This document shows positions 9,793 through 18,252 of a stretch of DNA of 64,000 bases, piece by piece. The stretch lies in NCBI GenBank assembly GCA_963720645.1, contig CAVRFX010000024.1:328867-392866 (forward strand). The letters run 5' to 3'. Within the stretch, counting starts at the first letter, position 1. Each line of letters starts with the position of its first letter. The position numbers were made by a program, and so were the translations under genes. The notes under the pieces are model-generated. The model ran no database searches. It was not told the DNA's origin and was given only the letters and a program-made list of their open reading frames with translations. The stretch comes from RYN-230 sp963720645 (GTDB lineage Bacteria > Actinomycetota > Actinomycetes > Streptosporangiales > Streptosporangiaceae).

Positions 9793-10732
9793 ATGAGGAG
9801 CCTCGTGAGCTCGGTACCCAGGCATCGCAGAAAACGGAAGATCAGGCGGACCGGTCAGCACACCACCCCATCACAGGTGGAAAAGGTCGCCCAGACGGCA
9901 GGAAAGGCCGCCCCGGCCGTTGTGGTGGTGGGCACGCTCGCTACCACGGCCCCGCACATCGGCGGCGCGGTCGCAGCCTCGCCCGCCGCCACGGCCCCGC
10001 ACGTGGTCCGCGCCCACCTCGATGACGCGGCCCTCGCCGCGGGCCCGGGCCACGCGGCCAGCACCGAGGCAGCGGCCGCCCACGCCCTGGCCGGGCACGC
10101 GCTGGCCGCCCACGCCACGGCCGGGCACACCACGGCCCGGCGCACGTACACCGTGCAGGCCGGGAACACGCTGTCCGGCATCACCCAGCGCTTCTACGGC
10201 CAGGACGCCGACTGGCGCTCGCTGTACGCGGCCAACGAGTCGAAGATCAGCGACCCGAACGAGATCTACGTCGGCGAGGAACTGCGGCTGCCCCGGCACC
10301 TGCCGGCCCCGCGGCCGTGGCGGCCCAGCCGTCAGCCTCCGGGGCAGCACGCACACGACGGCGTACACCCCCCGACACGCCTCGTCCGGGTCAGGCACCG
10401 CGTCGGCGAGCCAGCCCGCCGCGGCGACCACCACGAACCTGTCCGGCACACTGAGCTGCTCCGGCCTGGAAGCTCTGTGGGTCGAGGCGGGCGGATCCCC
10501 CGCGGCCGAGGTCACCGCGGCGTCCATCGCCATGGCCGAGTCCGGCGGCAACCAGTTCGCCACCGGGACCGTGGGCGAGCGGGGCTACTGGCAGATCAAC
10601 CCGGTCAACGGCTCGCTCTCCACGTACGACCCGTACGGGAACGCCCGCGCGGCGGTCATCATGTCCGGCAACGGCACCAACTGGTCCCCCTGGACCACGT
10701 ACACCAGCGGGGCCTACGCCGGGCGCTGCTAG
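9793..10732 (+). pseudogene. LysM-domain secreted transglycosylase-like protein, one frameshift
   Basis: The N-terminal part (ATG 9793) has a basic start (RHRRKRKIRR), a hydrophobic Ala/Val export segment, an Ala-His-Gly rich spacer with ALAGHALAAHATAGH repeats and a LysM domain (YTVQAGNTLSGITQRFYG to GEELRLPRHL, about residues 118-168). A one-base shift near 10310 is needed to continue into an SLT/lysozyme-like domain: LEALWVEAGGSP, ASIAMAESGGNQFATG, RGYWQINPVNGSLSTYDP, ending TSGAYAGRC. MAESGGN carries the likely catalytic Glu. Such proteins bind and cleave peptidoglycan outside the cell. The leader (9610-9792) shows no clear ydaO-type riboswitch, although related genes often carry one. Without the shift, the frame would run to 11106 in low-complexity Pro/Arg sequence. 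Confidence 0.75.
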
Positions 10733-10822
10733 CCCCGCGGCTCCAGTCAGAACCCGCTCAGGCGGCCGCTGCTCGCCCCTGCTCCCGGCGCAGCAACCCC
10801 CGGCCGGGCGTGGTCCCCGCAG

Positions 10823-12181
10823 TCAGCCCGGGATCACGCCCGGCTCGGGAGACCCCTGGGCCGCGGCATCCGCGGCATCCGCGGCGCCCGCCGGGACCGG
10901 CTGACCCTGGGAGGCCAGCGGGCCCCACCGGAACAGCACGGCGGCCACCACCGCGCCCAGCGCGAAGATCCCGACGCCCCACCAGAACGCCCTGGTGTAC
11001 CCGTGGACCAGGGCGAGCGTGGTCAGCGCGGGGCTCGGCCTGCCGCCGGCCAGGCCGATGTGCGCCGTCACGTAGGCGGCGGTCGCGCCCGCCGCCACGG
11101 TGTTGAGCAGCGAGGTCCCGATCGAGCCGCCCAACTGCTGGCCGGTGTTCACGCTGGCTGACGCGACGCCGGCATCCTCGGGCGGGACACCGAAGGTTCC
11201 GGTGTTGATCGACGGCGCGATGATCAGGCCGATGCCGGCGCCATCCACCAGCAGCGGCGGCAGCACGGCGGACACATACGTGGAGTGCACCCCGATCCGG
11301 GTGAGCCAGGCCATGCCGCAGGCGGCGAAGATCATGCCCAGCGTGACCAGGGGCTTGGGCCCGAACCGCGGCAACAGCACGATGTTGGACAGGTTCGCGA
11401 AGATCATGATCATGGCGACCAGGGGCAGGAAGGCGAGGCCGGTGGCGACGGGGGAATAGCCCTTGGTCTGCTGCAGGTAGTAGGTGATGAACAGGAAGAT
11501 CCCGAACATCCCGCTGCCCGCGATGAGAATGGACAGGTACGCGCCACCACGGTTGCGGTCCAGCACGATCCGCAAGGGGAGCAGCGGCTCCGCGGCGCGC
11601 GCCTCCCACCAGGCGAAGATGGCCAGCAGGGCTAGCCCGGCGGCGAGGAAGCCCCAGGTCGATGGGGTGTGCCAGTTGTGCGTCGCAGCGTTCGAGAACC
11701 CGTAGACGATGCAGAACATCCCGGCCGAGACGAACAGGGCACCGGGGAGGTCCAGCCGGGGCCGGTGCGTCCGCGGGTGGCGGCCGAGCAGGAGAGCGGC
11801 CCCGGTGACAGCCACGGCGGCGAAGATCAGATTCACGTAGAGGCACCAGCGCCAGGACAGGTACTCGGTGAGCACGCCGCCGAGCAGCAGCCCGATGGCG
11901 GCCCCGGAGCCGGCGATGGCGCCGAAGATCCCGAACGCCTTGCCGCGGTCCTTCGAGCCGCTGAACGTCGTGGTCAGCAGGGACAGGGCCGACGGCGCCA
12001 TGAAGGCCCCGAACGCCCCCTGCAGCGCGCGGGCCGCGACCAGCATGCCGAAGCTGGTCGCGGCCCCGCCCACCGCCGAGGCGGCGGCGAAGCCGATCAG
12101 CCCGGAAATGAACGTGACCTTCCGGCCCAGAGGTGGTCCGCTTCCTGCCGACATTAACACCGGCGCCTGGCCCGGCCTCAT
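10823..12181 (-). CDS. DHA2-type MFS drug exporter, N-terminally truncated
   Basis: From GRKVTFISGLIGFA onward this is a standard 14-helix major-facilitator exporter of the EmrB/QacA group: ARALQGAFGAFMAPSALSLL, the loop KDRGKAFGIFGAI, LGGVLTEYLSWRWCLYVN, and a C-terminal hydrophilic Ala-rich tail. Family members run about 500 residues and begin with helix 1 and the WVVTAYxLxxG segment before the GRK loop. Here only 20 unrelated residues precede it, so helices 1 and 2 are missing. The break is near 12130. Upstream sequence has no start, ribosome site or homologous segment, so the gene is probably a dead remnant left by a deletion or rearrangement. If expressed it would not be expected to transport. 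Confidence 0.75.
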   Translation of the reverse strand: MRPGQAPVLMSAGSGPPLGRKVTFISGLIGFAAASAVGGAATSFGMLVAARALQGAFGAFMAPSALSLLTTTFSGSKDRGKAFGIFGAIAGSGAAIGLLLGGVLTEYLSWRWCLYVNLIFAAVAVTGAALLLGRHPRTHRPRLDLPGALFVSAGMFCIVYGFSNAATHNWHTPSTWGFLAAGLALLAIFAWWEARAAEPLLPLRIVLDRNRGGAYLSILIAGSGMFGIFLFITYYLQQTKGYSPVATGLAFLPLVAMIMIFANLSNIVLLPRFGPKPLVTLGMIFAACGMAWLTRIGVHSTYVSAVLPPLLVDGAGIGLIIAPSINTGTFGVPPEDAGVASASVNTGQQLGGSIGTSLLNTVAAGATAAYVTAHIGLAGGRPSPALTTLALVHGYTRAFWWGVGIFALGAVVAAVLFRWGPLASQGQPVPAGAADAADAAAQGSPEPGVIPG

Positions 12182-12435
12182 GCGGCGCCCCGCGCCCCTG
12201 CCGCGCCGCGCAGCCCGGAAACAGCGCAGATAACGAAGACCGCTGCGCCCGGCTCGCCCGCCATGGCCGGCCTTGTGGTGGCGGGCCGCTGAACCAGATC
12301 ACGGCGCGAACCGTGCATAGTCCGGACGCTGATTTCAGCGAAACGGGAGCAGCTCACCGGGCCGTGCGGGCCGGGGCGGCGGCGGCCGCCGTGGCGCGGT
12401 CGCCGCCGCGGCATCGCATCCTCCTCCCGGGCTCG

Positions 12436-12481
12436 CCCGGCCGTGCTGCCGATCAGGCGGGGAACCGGCAGCACGGCCGGG
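12436..12481. terminator. perfect 16-bp inverted repeat
   Basis: CCCGGCCGTGCTGCCG and its exact complement are separated by 14 nt, a strong GC hairpin without a T tract, as is common in actinobacteria. It sits in the gene-free stretch 12182-12568 between the truncated exporter and the leaderless gene at 12569. It may insulate the latter or be the terminator of a deleted gene. Nothing else is recognisable in that stretch. Confidence 0.5.
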
Positions 12482-12556
12482 CCGCGTACCGCACATCCGG
12501 CAGCCAGCGGCGGATGGGCGGCACGCGGCAATCCCCCCTGCCCCGCTGCGCTCAAC

Positions 12557-12562
12557 TAGACT
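12557..12562 (+). promoter_or_regulatory. -10 box of a likely leaderless promoter
   Basis: TAGACT lies 6 nt before the GTG at 12569. There is no ribosome site, consistent with a leaderless transcript. Confidence 0.45.
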
Positions 12563-12568
12563 CGCGGT

Positions 12569-12916
12569 GTGATCTTCAAGCAGGTCGGGGACGGGAGGCC
12601 CTATCCCGACCATGCCCGGACCACGCGGGAGTGGGCCGAGGTGCCGCCCCGCCCGGTCCGGCTGGACCAGCTGATCACCACGAAGGCCGTGCTGGACCTG
12701 CGGCTGCTGCTCTCCAAGGATTCGACGTTCTACGGGGACCTTTTCCCTCACGTCATCCAGTGGCGGGGCGAGCTCTACCTGGAAGACGGCCTGCACCGCG
12801 CGCTCGGCGCGGCCCTGCACCAGCGGACCGTGCTGCACGCCCGGGTGCTCGATCTGGACGCCGGCATGCACCAGCCGCGGCACTCACGCAGGCGGGGTAG
12901 CGGCGTCCCGGACTGA
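12569..12916 (+). CDS. small conserved actinobacterial protein (annotated in relatives as VapB-type)
   Basis: A 115-residue protein starting IFKQVGDGRPYPDH and containing VRLDQLITTKAVLDLRLLL, STFYGDLFPHVIQW and GELYLEDGLHRALGAALHQR. I recall close relatives in many actinomycetes, where automated annotation often says type II antitoxin VapB. No toxin gene is adjacent, so I do not adopt that function. The LEDGLHRA segment resembles the ParB/sulfiredoxin-type DGHHR motif, which is only a weak similarity. The GTG start is supported by the -10 box 6 nt upstream. The last 33 nt overlap the convergent esterase gene. The conserved core ends around ARVLDLD; the Arg-rich tail is probably specific to this strain. 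Confidence 0.75.
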   Translation: MIFKQVGDGRPYPDHARTTREWAEVPPRPVRLDQLITTKAVLDLRLLLSKDSTFYGDLFPHVIQWRGELYLEDGLHRALGAALHQRTVLHARVLDLDAGMHQPRHSRRRGSGVPD

Positions 12917-14132
12917 ACCGCGCGCCGCCTGGCTGATCCGGGCCTGGTGATGCCGGGATTTCCGCGGGAGGCTGGGCTTACCGACCTGGCTGACCGGGGT
13001 GGGGTGCTGCGCCGCGGTGGTCAGGAGCGGCGTCATCCACTCCAGCAGCGAGGGCACCAGGGCCCGCCACGTGGCCATGGTGTGCCCGCCGCCGGGGACC
13101 ACGATCAGCCGCACGCCCGGCTGCCGGACCAGGACCAGCCGCTGGAACTGCCGCGCGGCGCGGAGTCCCGGGGCGTCGTTGCCCCCGACCCCGAGCCAGA
13201 AGGCCGGGATCCGGGCGCTGACCGGCAGCCGGCTGATCCGCAGCCGGGGCGTGTTGGTCCGGCGCATGTGCAGGTCGGACCCGAACGGGTTGACGGTGCG
13301 CACCGGGTTGCCGAGCTGGTCATCGCTCGGGGTGAAGTAGCCGCTCATCACGCCGGCCGCGCCGTACCGCAGCCGGTACACCAGGGCCAGGTTGGCGGCG
13401 CAGAAGCCGCCCTCGGAGTAGCCGGCGATTCCCCAGCCCGGTCCTTGCGGCTGCACCCGCAGGATGCGCGTCAGGTACGCCGGCACGTCCCGGGCCAGGT
13501 AGGTGGCGTCCCGGGGCCCATGGCGCACGTTCAGGCACTGCAGCGAGATGCCGGCCCCCGTTGGCGTCCGGCATGACCAGGACCGCGGGCTTCACCGGGG
13601 CGCCGTCGGCCAGCAGCGTGCTGTACGCCTGGGTGATGCCCACCACGTTGATCCAGTCCGCCGGGCTGCCCGGGAAGCCCGGCAGCAGCTCGATGACGGG
13701 GAACCGGTAGCCGCTGAACGACGCGCGGAAGTATTGCGGTGGCAGGTACACGAAGGCGGTCCGGCGCAGGTGGCTCGCCTGCCCCGGCACGATGAGCCGG
13801 ATCGTCTGCCCGTGCGCGGCGGCGGCGCGCCCGTTCACGTGGCTGCCCAGGATCGCGCCGACCTGCCGGGCCGACGCGTCGTTCACGCTGGTCGCCGACG
13901 TGACCTGGCTGACGCCCTGGCCGCCCAGGTCGGCGGCGACCGCACCCCAGGTCTGGTAGTAGTCGTAGTACTTGTTGACGGCCGCGACCCCGAACAGCAT
14001 CGCGGGGATGAACGCCAGGCAGGCCGCGAACACGCGGAACACCATCTGCCGGGCCAGTGCCATCCAGCAGACCAGGGCGCAGAACACCACCATCAGGAGG
14101 ATGAACAGCGCGGTGCTTTGCGGCTCTAGCAC
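12884..14132 (-). pseudogene. membrane-anchored alpha/beta-hydrolase-fold esterase, one frameshift
   Basis: The GTG at 14132 opens a protein with an N-terminal membrane helix pair (ALFILLMVVFCALVCWMAL, then VFAACLAFIPAMLFGVAAV), followed by an extracellular esterase-D/mycolyltransferase-like domain: RTAFVYLPPQYF, FPVIELLPGFPG, and VMPDANG. A one-base shift near 13555 is required to continue into DVPAYLTRIL, the nucleophile elbow AGYSEGGF, the acid in GVGGNDAP and the histidine in VPGGGHTMATW. Ser, Asp and His of the triad are all present. The Arg/Pro-rich C-terminal tail overlaps the convergent gene. The likely role is a cell-surface acyl or ester hydrolase; the substrate is unknown. A single frameshift with everything else preserved may be sequencing error. 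Confidence 0.75.
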
Positions 14133-14233
14133 TCCATCCCCTCGAACTGGTGGGCCCGCCGGCACAGGGTCATGCCGACAGTGCAGGGACGGGTATCGCC
14201 GCGGCGCGCAGTGGCGGGCCCCGGCGGTTCCTA

Positions 14234-14292
14234 TGGCGGTGGAGGTGGGATTTGAACCCACGGAGGGGTTGCCCCCTCACACGCTTTCGAGG
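14234..14292 (-). repeat. 59-bp direct repeat, displaced 3' part of tRNA-Ser(CGA) (distal att site)
   Basis: Identical over 59 bp to 24064-24122, which covers the 3' end of the intact tRNA-Ser(CGA) back to the anticodon stem. Beyond position 14292 similarity to the tRNA stops, so this copy has no 5' half. An intact tRNA, a segment, then a displaced tRNA 3' end in the same orientation is the standard product of integration into a tRNA gene. It marks the far end of a 9.8-kb segment. Confidence 0.8.
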
Positions 14293-14304
14293 ACTGCGCA
14301 GCCC

Positions 14305-14405
14305 CATCCACCACCGGCCGCCAGCATACCTGACCTCGGCGGACAGGCATCCCGCGTTCGCCAGTGAACGGCTCCGGACAGGGGTAAATGAGACCAACAC
14401 TGAGA
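14305..14405. repeat. diverged about 100-bp repeat, copy 1
   Basis: Similar by eye to 16985-17085. Both start CCACCACC-GCCGC-AGC, share GACC-GCGGAC, CGC-GTCGCC-GTGAACGG and end AATGAGACC-AA-ACTGAG. This copy lies immediately inside the displaced tRNA repeat and before the winged-helix gene at 14452. Confidence 0.5.
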
Positions 14406-14451
14406 CCGGGTCCGGGCGGCCGGCTGGCGGGTCGGCAGCCGGAGGGCGGCC

Positions 14452-14778
14452 GTGAGCGTCGAGGCGATCTCGTGGGCGCTGAACCTGGCCCCGGTCCCGG
14501 CCGACCGGGGCGGCCAGCCGTCCACCGCGTGCAAGTTCGTGCTCGTCGGCCTCGCCAACCACGCCGGGCCCGACGGCACGGCCGCGTTCCCGTCGGTGGC
14601 CACACTGGTCCGCTACACCGGGCTGTCGGAGCGGACGGTACGCACCTGCCTGGACCCGCTGGAGGCCGGGGGCATCATCTCGCCGTGTGATCCGGACATC
14701 GTCGCAGCCCGGATCAAGCAAGCCGACCGCCGCCCGCAAGGCTGGGACTTGAACCGCGGCCTCTTCGTCCCGAAGTAA
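14452..14778 (+). CDS. winged-helix/helix-turn-helix protein of mobile-element type
   Basis: A 108-residue protein whose core reads KFVLVGLANHAGPDGTAAFPSVATLVRYTGLSERTVRTCLDPLEAGGII, a winged helix-turn-helix of the kind found in replication and regulatory genes of actinobacterial integrative elements. The GTG start at 14452 has a GGAGGG ribosome site about 6 nt upstream. The protein ends soon after the DNA-binding domain, so it may be a full small regulator or the remaining N-terminus of a longer replication protein. It lies just inside the tRNA-derived repeat, the usual place for element genes. A related but diverged domain is encoded at 15732. Confidence 0.7.
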   Translation: MSVEAISWALNLAPVPADRGGQPSTACKFVLVGLANHAGPDGTAAFPSVATLVRYTGLSERTVRTCLDPLEAGGIISPCDPDIVAARIKQADRRPQGWDLNRGLFVPK

Positions 14779-15046
14779 GTCAGGCCCGTAGATCTATGAC
14801 GGAAGGGGACGAGCGGGGAAGCCTCTCACCTGCAGGAACGCCCTGGAGGGGTCTGAGCTGGTCGCGCGGGAGCGGAGCACGTTGGCTCCCCGTTGTGGCT
14901 CCCGTGGTCCTCTTCGGGCAGGAGTGGGGCCACCTGGGTCTATCGAGATCAACGACGACGTGTGTGTGCCTGGAGAGCAAGATCCTGGCTACCGCTCGAC
15001 GCCGAGACGACGGTTGGTGGGAGTCGGCCACCTGGCCGCAGGGGCC

Positions 15047-15199
15047 GACAGGGCTCAGACCGCGCAGCGGCTCCACCTGTACCGCAACGCCGTGGCCAAC
15101 CGGATCCGCGGCATCACCGAGCTGCTGGACGTGGATTTCGAGGACCCCGACCAGCGGCTCGCCCTCCAGCTCGCCTGCCGCGCGCGCCTGCTGGGCTGA
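15047..15199 (+). pseudogene. PucR-type helix-turn-helix C-terminus, remnant
   Basis: About 50 codons ending at TGA 15199 read TAQRLHLYRNAVANRIRGI, then TELLDVDFEDPDQRLALQLACRARLLG. This matches the C-terminal helix-turn-helix of PucR/CdaR-family regulators (HxNTxxxRLxRIxxLxGxDLxDPxxRLxLxLAL). The rest of a PucR protein is not present upstream in any frame, so this is a fragment inside the tRNA-bounded segment. Confidence 0.5.
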
Positions 15200-15513
15200 C
15201 CGTCCCGGCGCGGGGCCGGCCAGCTCGACGCTGAGCACATACGCCTCGCGGTACTCCGGATCCCGCTAAGGTTCATCGTGGCCTTCTCGGCCGGTGCCGT
15301 TTTCATCACGAATGGGCGGCGCGCCGGGAGGTAATTCATCGCTGATCGTGGAAGGCTGAGACGGCTATGGGCAGGTCAGGGGATTCCCCATGAACGGGAC
15401 CCCCGGGGGACAGCTTCGCGGTTTCGCCGCTCATTCTGAGTGACCCATCTGGTGGCGATTCGTAGCCGCGTTGTCCGGGTAAGGTGCCCTTTGGCTGGCA
15501 GGAGGCAGATCAC
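15200..15513. other. gene-free stretch inside the tRNA-bounded segment
   Basis: No supportable gene. The end carries the ribosome site of the tiny membrane protein at 15514 (GGAGG at 15501-15505). I see no clear promoter hexamers or strong hairpin. Confidence 0.4.
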
Positions 15514-15654
15514 TTGGTAGCGAAGATCATAGGTTGGATCGTCATCATCCTGATCGTCGTCTGGATTCTGTCCAACCCCTCGGGCGCGGGCAGCACCGTG
15601 CACGGCTGGATCACGGGCATCATCTCGTTCTTTCAGCACCTGGCAAGCGGCTGA
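15514..15654 (+). CDS. 46-residue single-helix membrane protein, paralogue of the one at 25639
   Basis: TTG start with a strong GGAGG ribosome site 8 nt upstream; the 47 codons, stop included, end at TGA 15654. The product begins MVAKIIGWIVIILIVVWIL, a membrane helix, followed by SNPSGAGSTVHGW and a short amphipathic tail. It aligns with the 50-residue protein at 25639 over its whole membrane part: both have KII-W-IVI-I, then a (N/D)P(S/T)GA--T(V/I)-G motif. No function is known to me. It sits in the tRNA-bounded segment, whereas the paralogue is upstream of a PH-domain gene. The conservation of the post-helix motif argues that both are real, although it is too short for routine gene callers. 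Confidence 0.65.
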   Translation: MVAKIIGWIVIILIVVWILSNPSGAGSTVHGWITGIISFFQHLASG

Positions 15655-15731
15655 CGTACGGCGGCCCGCCCACCGGCACGGGATCAAAGGACAACGCTGG
15701 TACGCCTGGGCAGCAGTGGGCCCAGCGCTCG

Positions 15732-16022
15732 ATGTGCTGCTCGGTGAGACGGCTCATCTTTCGGGAAACGAGCGCCTGGGTGCTCCTCGCGGTGGCCGAC
15801 GCGTGCCCGCGCGACGATGGCACCGGCTGCTGGCCGTCGGCGGACATGATCGCCTGCAAGGCCACCACCAGCGACCGCACGGTCCGCGGGGTAAGCACCC
15901 GGCTCGAAGCCGACGGGCACCTGGTCGTGCGTCCGTGGTGGCGGCAGAGACGGGTTGACGAACTCCTATACCGTCGTCACTGGGGACCGTGTTATCTACA
16001 GCCCTGGGCAGAATGCCCCTGA
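15732..16022 (+). CDS. winged-helix/helix-turn-helix protein, element type, probably truncated
   Basis: A 96-residue frame with a core (AWVLLAVADACPRDDGTGCWPSADMIACKATTSDRTVRGVSTRLEADGHL) that parallels the winged-helix gene at 14452, including the DGTG-(C/A)-(W/F)PS turn and a RTVR recognition helix. After LVVRPWWRQ the sequence loses similarity to a DNA-binding protein, suggesting loss of a longer C-terminus. The ATG at 15732 is the first plausible start but no clear ribosome site precedes it. It most likely derives from an integrative element replication or regulatory gene. Confidence 0.5.
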   Translation: MCCSVRRLIFRETSAWVLLAVADACPRDDGTGCWPSADMIACKATTSDRTVRGVSTRLEADGHLVVRPWWRQRRVDELLYRRHWGPCYLQPWAECP

Positions 16023-16177
16023 CAGTCTGTGCGGGAGACAACACCGTTGACCGCCCGTCCCTGACTAAGCTCTCAGGACCCGGACACGGCTAAAGGACTG
16101 CGGTGGGCCTGGTCGGCGCTATCAGCCCTCACTTGCTAGATCAGCCCGCCGCGGGTGAACGCCGAGCTGGCCGCCAT

Positions 16178-16564
16178 CTACCAGAGGAAGCTGGCTGCCC
16201 ACCCTGGGGTGACGGGCGCTAGCGGGGCCTGCCAGGAACCATCGGGCGTCGTGACGTTCGCGCCGTCTGTGATCAGGTCCGCGGCGTGCCACGTGCGGTA
16301 GCCGCCGGGCATGCGGGCCCGCGGTGTGGCGGCGACGTGCATGTCGCCGGGGCGGGTGATGGCCGGCATGTCACGCGTCGCCGGCGGGCCGTCACCGCCC
16401 GGCGGGTTCAGGAACGGCAGCTTGCCGATGTCGGATGCGATAGCGGCGAGGAAGATCTCCCTGTCCGGGGGGCGGGTGGCGAACATGGCCTGGCCCAGCG
16501 GGTTCGCGCCGGGATGAAAGTCCCCGACTACACAGGCGTTCGCCCGCATCGCGCGCGAGTTCAT
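16178..16564 (-). CDS. hypothetical protein, possible element remnant
   Basis: A 128-codon minus frame from ATG 16564 containing ANACVVGDFHPGANPLGQAMF, REIFLAAIASDIGKLPFLNPPGG and a C-terminal GYRTWHAADLITDGANVT. Composition and codon use look coding, and the antisense frame is poorer. I do not recognise a domain. It starts back-to-back with the TetR-like remnant on the other strand. The start lacks a convincing ribosome site. It could be a fragment of a larger protein. Confidence 0.35.
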   Translation of the reverse strand: MNSRAMRANACVVGDFHPGANPLGQAMFATRPPDREIFLAAIASDIGKLPFLNPPGGDGPPATRDMPAITRPGDMHVAATPRARMPGGYRTWHAADLITDGANVTTPDGSWQAPLAPVTPGWAASFLW

Positions 16565-16617
16565 GGACCGGTCCTCAGCCATCCAGCACGTCCTCGTGAC
16601 AGCCGCCCAGGTCGACG

Positions 16618-16951
16618 CCGACGCGGCGAACTGCTGGCCGAGATCCGCCGGCAACGCCACACCGGCCCGTCCAGGATCGTCACCGCCCTCGACGCCAGCG
16701 GTGCGCTCGACCCCGGCCTCGACACCTCCGAGGCCGCCGACATCGTGTACGCCCTGCTGTCCCCAGACGTACACAGGATCCTCACCGTCGAGCGAGGCTG
16801 GCCCGCCGACCGCTACGAGCGCTGGATCGCCCGCTCCCTCGCCACCCTCCTGCCGGCAGGCCAGCGGCCGCCAGCGAACCCGGCCAGCAAGTCCCCAGAG
16901 CAACACAACCCAGCCAACCCCGCGCCCGGTGCGGCCAGACGCATCGCATAG
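16618..16951 (+). pseudogene. TetR-family C-terminal domain remnant
   Basis: The frame reads ELLAEIRRQRHTGPSRIVTALDASGALDPGLDTSEAADIVYALLSPDVHRILTVERGW, followed by RYERWIARSLATLLP. This is the ligand-domain end of a TetR regulator (compare the common DVxYALxSPExYRxLVxERGWSxxRYExWLA pattern). The N-terminal helix-turn-helix is absent in all frames, so DNA binding is lost. It is another broken regulator inside the tRNA-bounded segment. Confidence 0.55.
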
Positions 16952-16984
16952 CAAGCCGAACTCCGCCAGAGAATGCGCAGGACT

Positions 16985-17085
16985 GTCCACCACCAGCCGC
17001 GAGCGTCCCTGACCAGCGCGGACGTATGGCCCGCGGTCGCCGGTGAACGGCCCGGACGGGGGCGAATGAGACCGAAACTGAGCCC
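16985..17085. repeat. diverged about 100-bp repeat, copy 2
   Basis: Second copy of the module at 14305-14405, in the same orientation. It lies in the gene-free stretch 16952-17334, in which I see nothing else. Two copies 2.7 kb apart within the bounded segment suggest a nested or tandem insertion, or a shared regulatory region of related elements. Confidence 0.45.
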
Positions 17086-17334
17086 GGAGCGTCACCCGGC
17101 CCGGTACCGGAGAAGCGGGGGAGCCACGTTGCGCTGGCGTAGGTGGAGAAGGCTTTCGCTTGCGGCCAGTGCCAGGATGATGTGGGGGTTCGCTCCCCAG
17201 CGGGCGGTGGCTTAAGAGGCGAGGCCTGCTCGGAACGCCGGGCCGATGAACAACCGCTCCTCCTCGCCCAGCTTGCCGGCCAGATGGGCGAAACCCCCAA
17301 TCTTTGGCCGACGAGGACTGCTGAGGCGGCTTCC

Positions 17335-18186
17335 TCAGCTGACGACTGCGAACAGCTCCCAGGATCCGGGTACGCCCTTGAGCTCGTGAAGCCCGCGGCT
17401 TTCCAGCCGGATCGGCGCGCCCGCGACCAGGTCGCGGATCGTGCGGGAGACGAGGATCTCGCCCGGCCCGGCGAGCGCGGCGACCCGTGCTCCGGTGTGC
17501 ACCGCGATGCCCCGGACCTCACCGGCAGGGCCGCGTTCCATCTCGCCGGTATGCACGCCGGCCCGGACGACCAGGCCGAGAGCGCGAACACCGTCGCGCA
17601 CGCCCTCCGCGCCGCCGATCGCCCGCGCCGGGCTGTCGAACAGGGCCAGCGCGCCATCGCCGGCGGTGTCCACGAGCCGACCCTGGTAGCGGTCCACTTG
17701 ACGCCGTGCCACCTGGACGAAACTGCTGAGCAGGTCCCGGAATCGGCTGTCCCCTATCTCAGCGGCCAGTTTCGTCGACTCCGCTACATCAATGAACAGC
17801 ACGGTGCCGAGGAACCGGTCGGGACTGGGTACCGGCCGCACTCCGGTTACGAACTTCTCGATCGTGTCCAGCACCGAATCGGCGTCTTGACGGGCTTTGC
17901 CGTCGGTACCCGGCACCGCAGTGCCCGGAACAGGCCCCGATAGACCAGCACCTTGGTTGTCGCAAAAGACCAACCGGCCGAACGGCGCTAGTTTGCTCAG
18001 ACACGACGCGAACGCCGGGTCCATCCAGGCGGCAGGGGCGATGTGCGGGGTCGGCCCGGAAGCGGCGGCGGTGCCGACGGGATCCTCATCCAGGACTTGA
18101 TGGGCGAGGTGGTCAGCCCCGCCGGCATATCCCATCCCTGGCGGAGTGTTCATCGCAACCTCCGTGTGTCCTGTCGTAGGGGGCAC
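17335..18186 (-). CDS. class III nucleotide cyclase with a remnant alpha/beta-hydrolase N-terminus
   Basis: The C-terminal 170 residues form a class III adenylate/guanylate cyclase domain: GTVLFIDVAESTKLAAEIGD (metal-binding Asp), YQGRLVDTAGDGALALFD (second Asp), VRAGVHTGEMERGP and the substrate-pocket end LVAGAPIRLESRGLHELKGVPG. Ahead of it, MDPAFASCLSKLAPFGRLVFCDNQGAGLSGPV resembles the first third of an alpha/beta hydrolase. In a common actinobacterial and mycobacterial architecture a full hydrolase precedes the cyclase, so about 200 residues appear deleted here. The true start may be the inner ATG (MNTPPGMGY). The gene lies downstream of the FAD oxidase on the same strand but is separated from it by a strong hairpin. 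Product cAMP or cGMP cannot be told. Confidence 0.8.
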   Translation of the reverse strand: MPPTTGHTEVAMNTPPGMGYAGGADHLAHQVLDEDPVGTAAASGPTPHIAPAAWMDPAFASCLSKLAPFGRLVFCDNQGAGLSGPVPGTAVPGTDGKARQDADSVLDTIEKFVTGVRPVPSPDRFLGTVLFIDVAESTKLAAEIGDSRFRDLLSSFVQVARRQVDRYQGRLVDTAGDGALALFDSPARAIGGAEGVRDGVRALGLVVRAGVHTGEMERGPAGEVRGIAVHTGARVAALAGPGEILVSRTIRDLVAGAPIRLESRGLHELKGVPGSWELFAVVS

Positions 18187-18202
18187 TTCGGCGCCGGGCG
18201 GC

Positions 18203-18238
18203 CCGAGAGCTCCGGGGCGGCTGTCCCGGAGCTCTCGG
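18203..18238 (-). terminator. perfect 14-bp hairpin between oxidase and cyclase genes
   Basis: CCGAGAGCTCCGGG and its exact complement with an 8-nt loop, directly after the oxidase stop and before the cyclase. It probably terminates or attenuates transcription of the upstream gene. Confidence 0.6.
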
Positions 18239-18252
18239 TGCCCTGCTCACCC

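Noticed and set aside
12569..12916. VapBC toxin-antitoxin system
   Set aside because: Only the VapB-labelled protein family is present; no PIN-domain toxin lies on either side, and the sequence does not look like a VapB DNA-binding domain.
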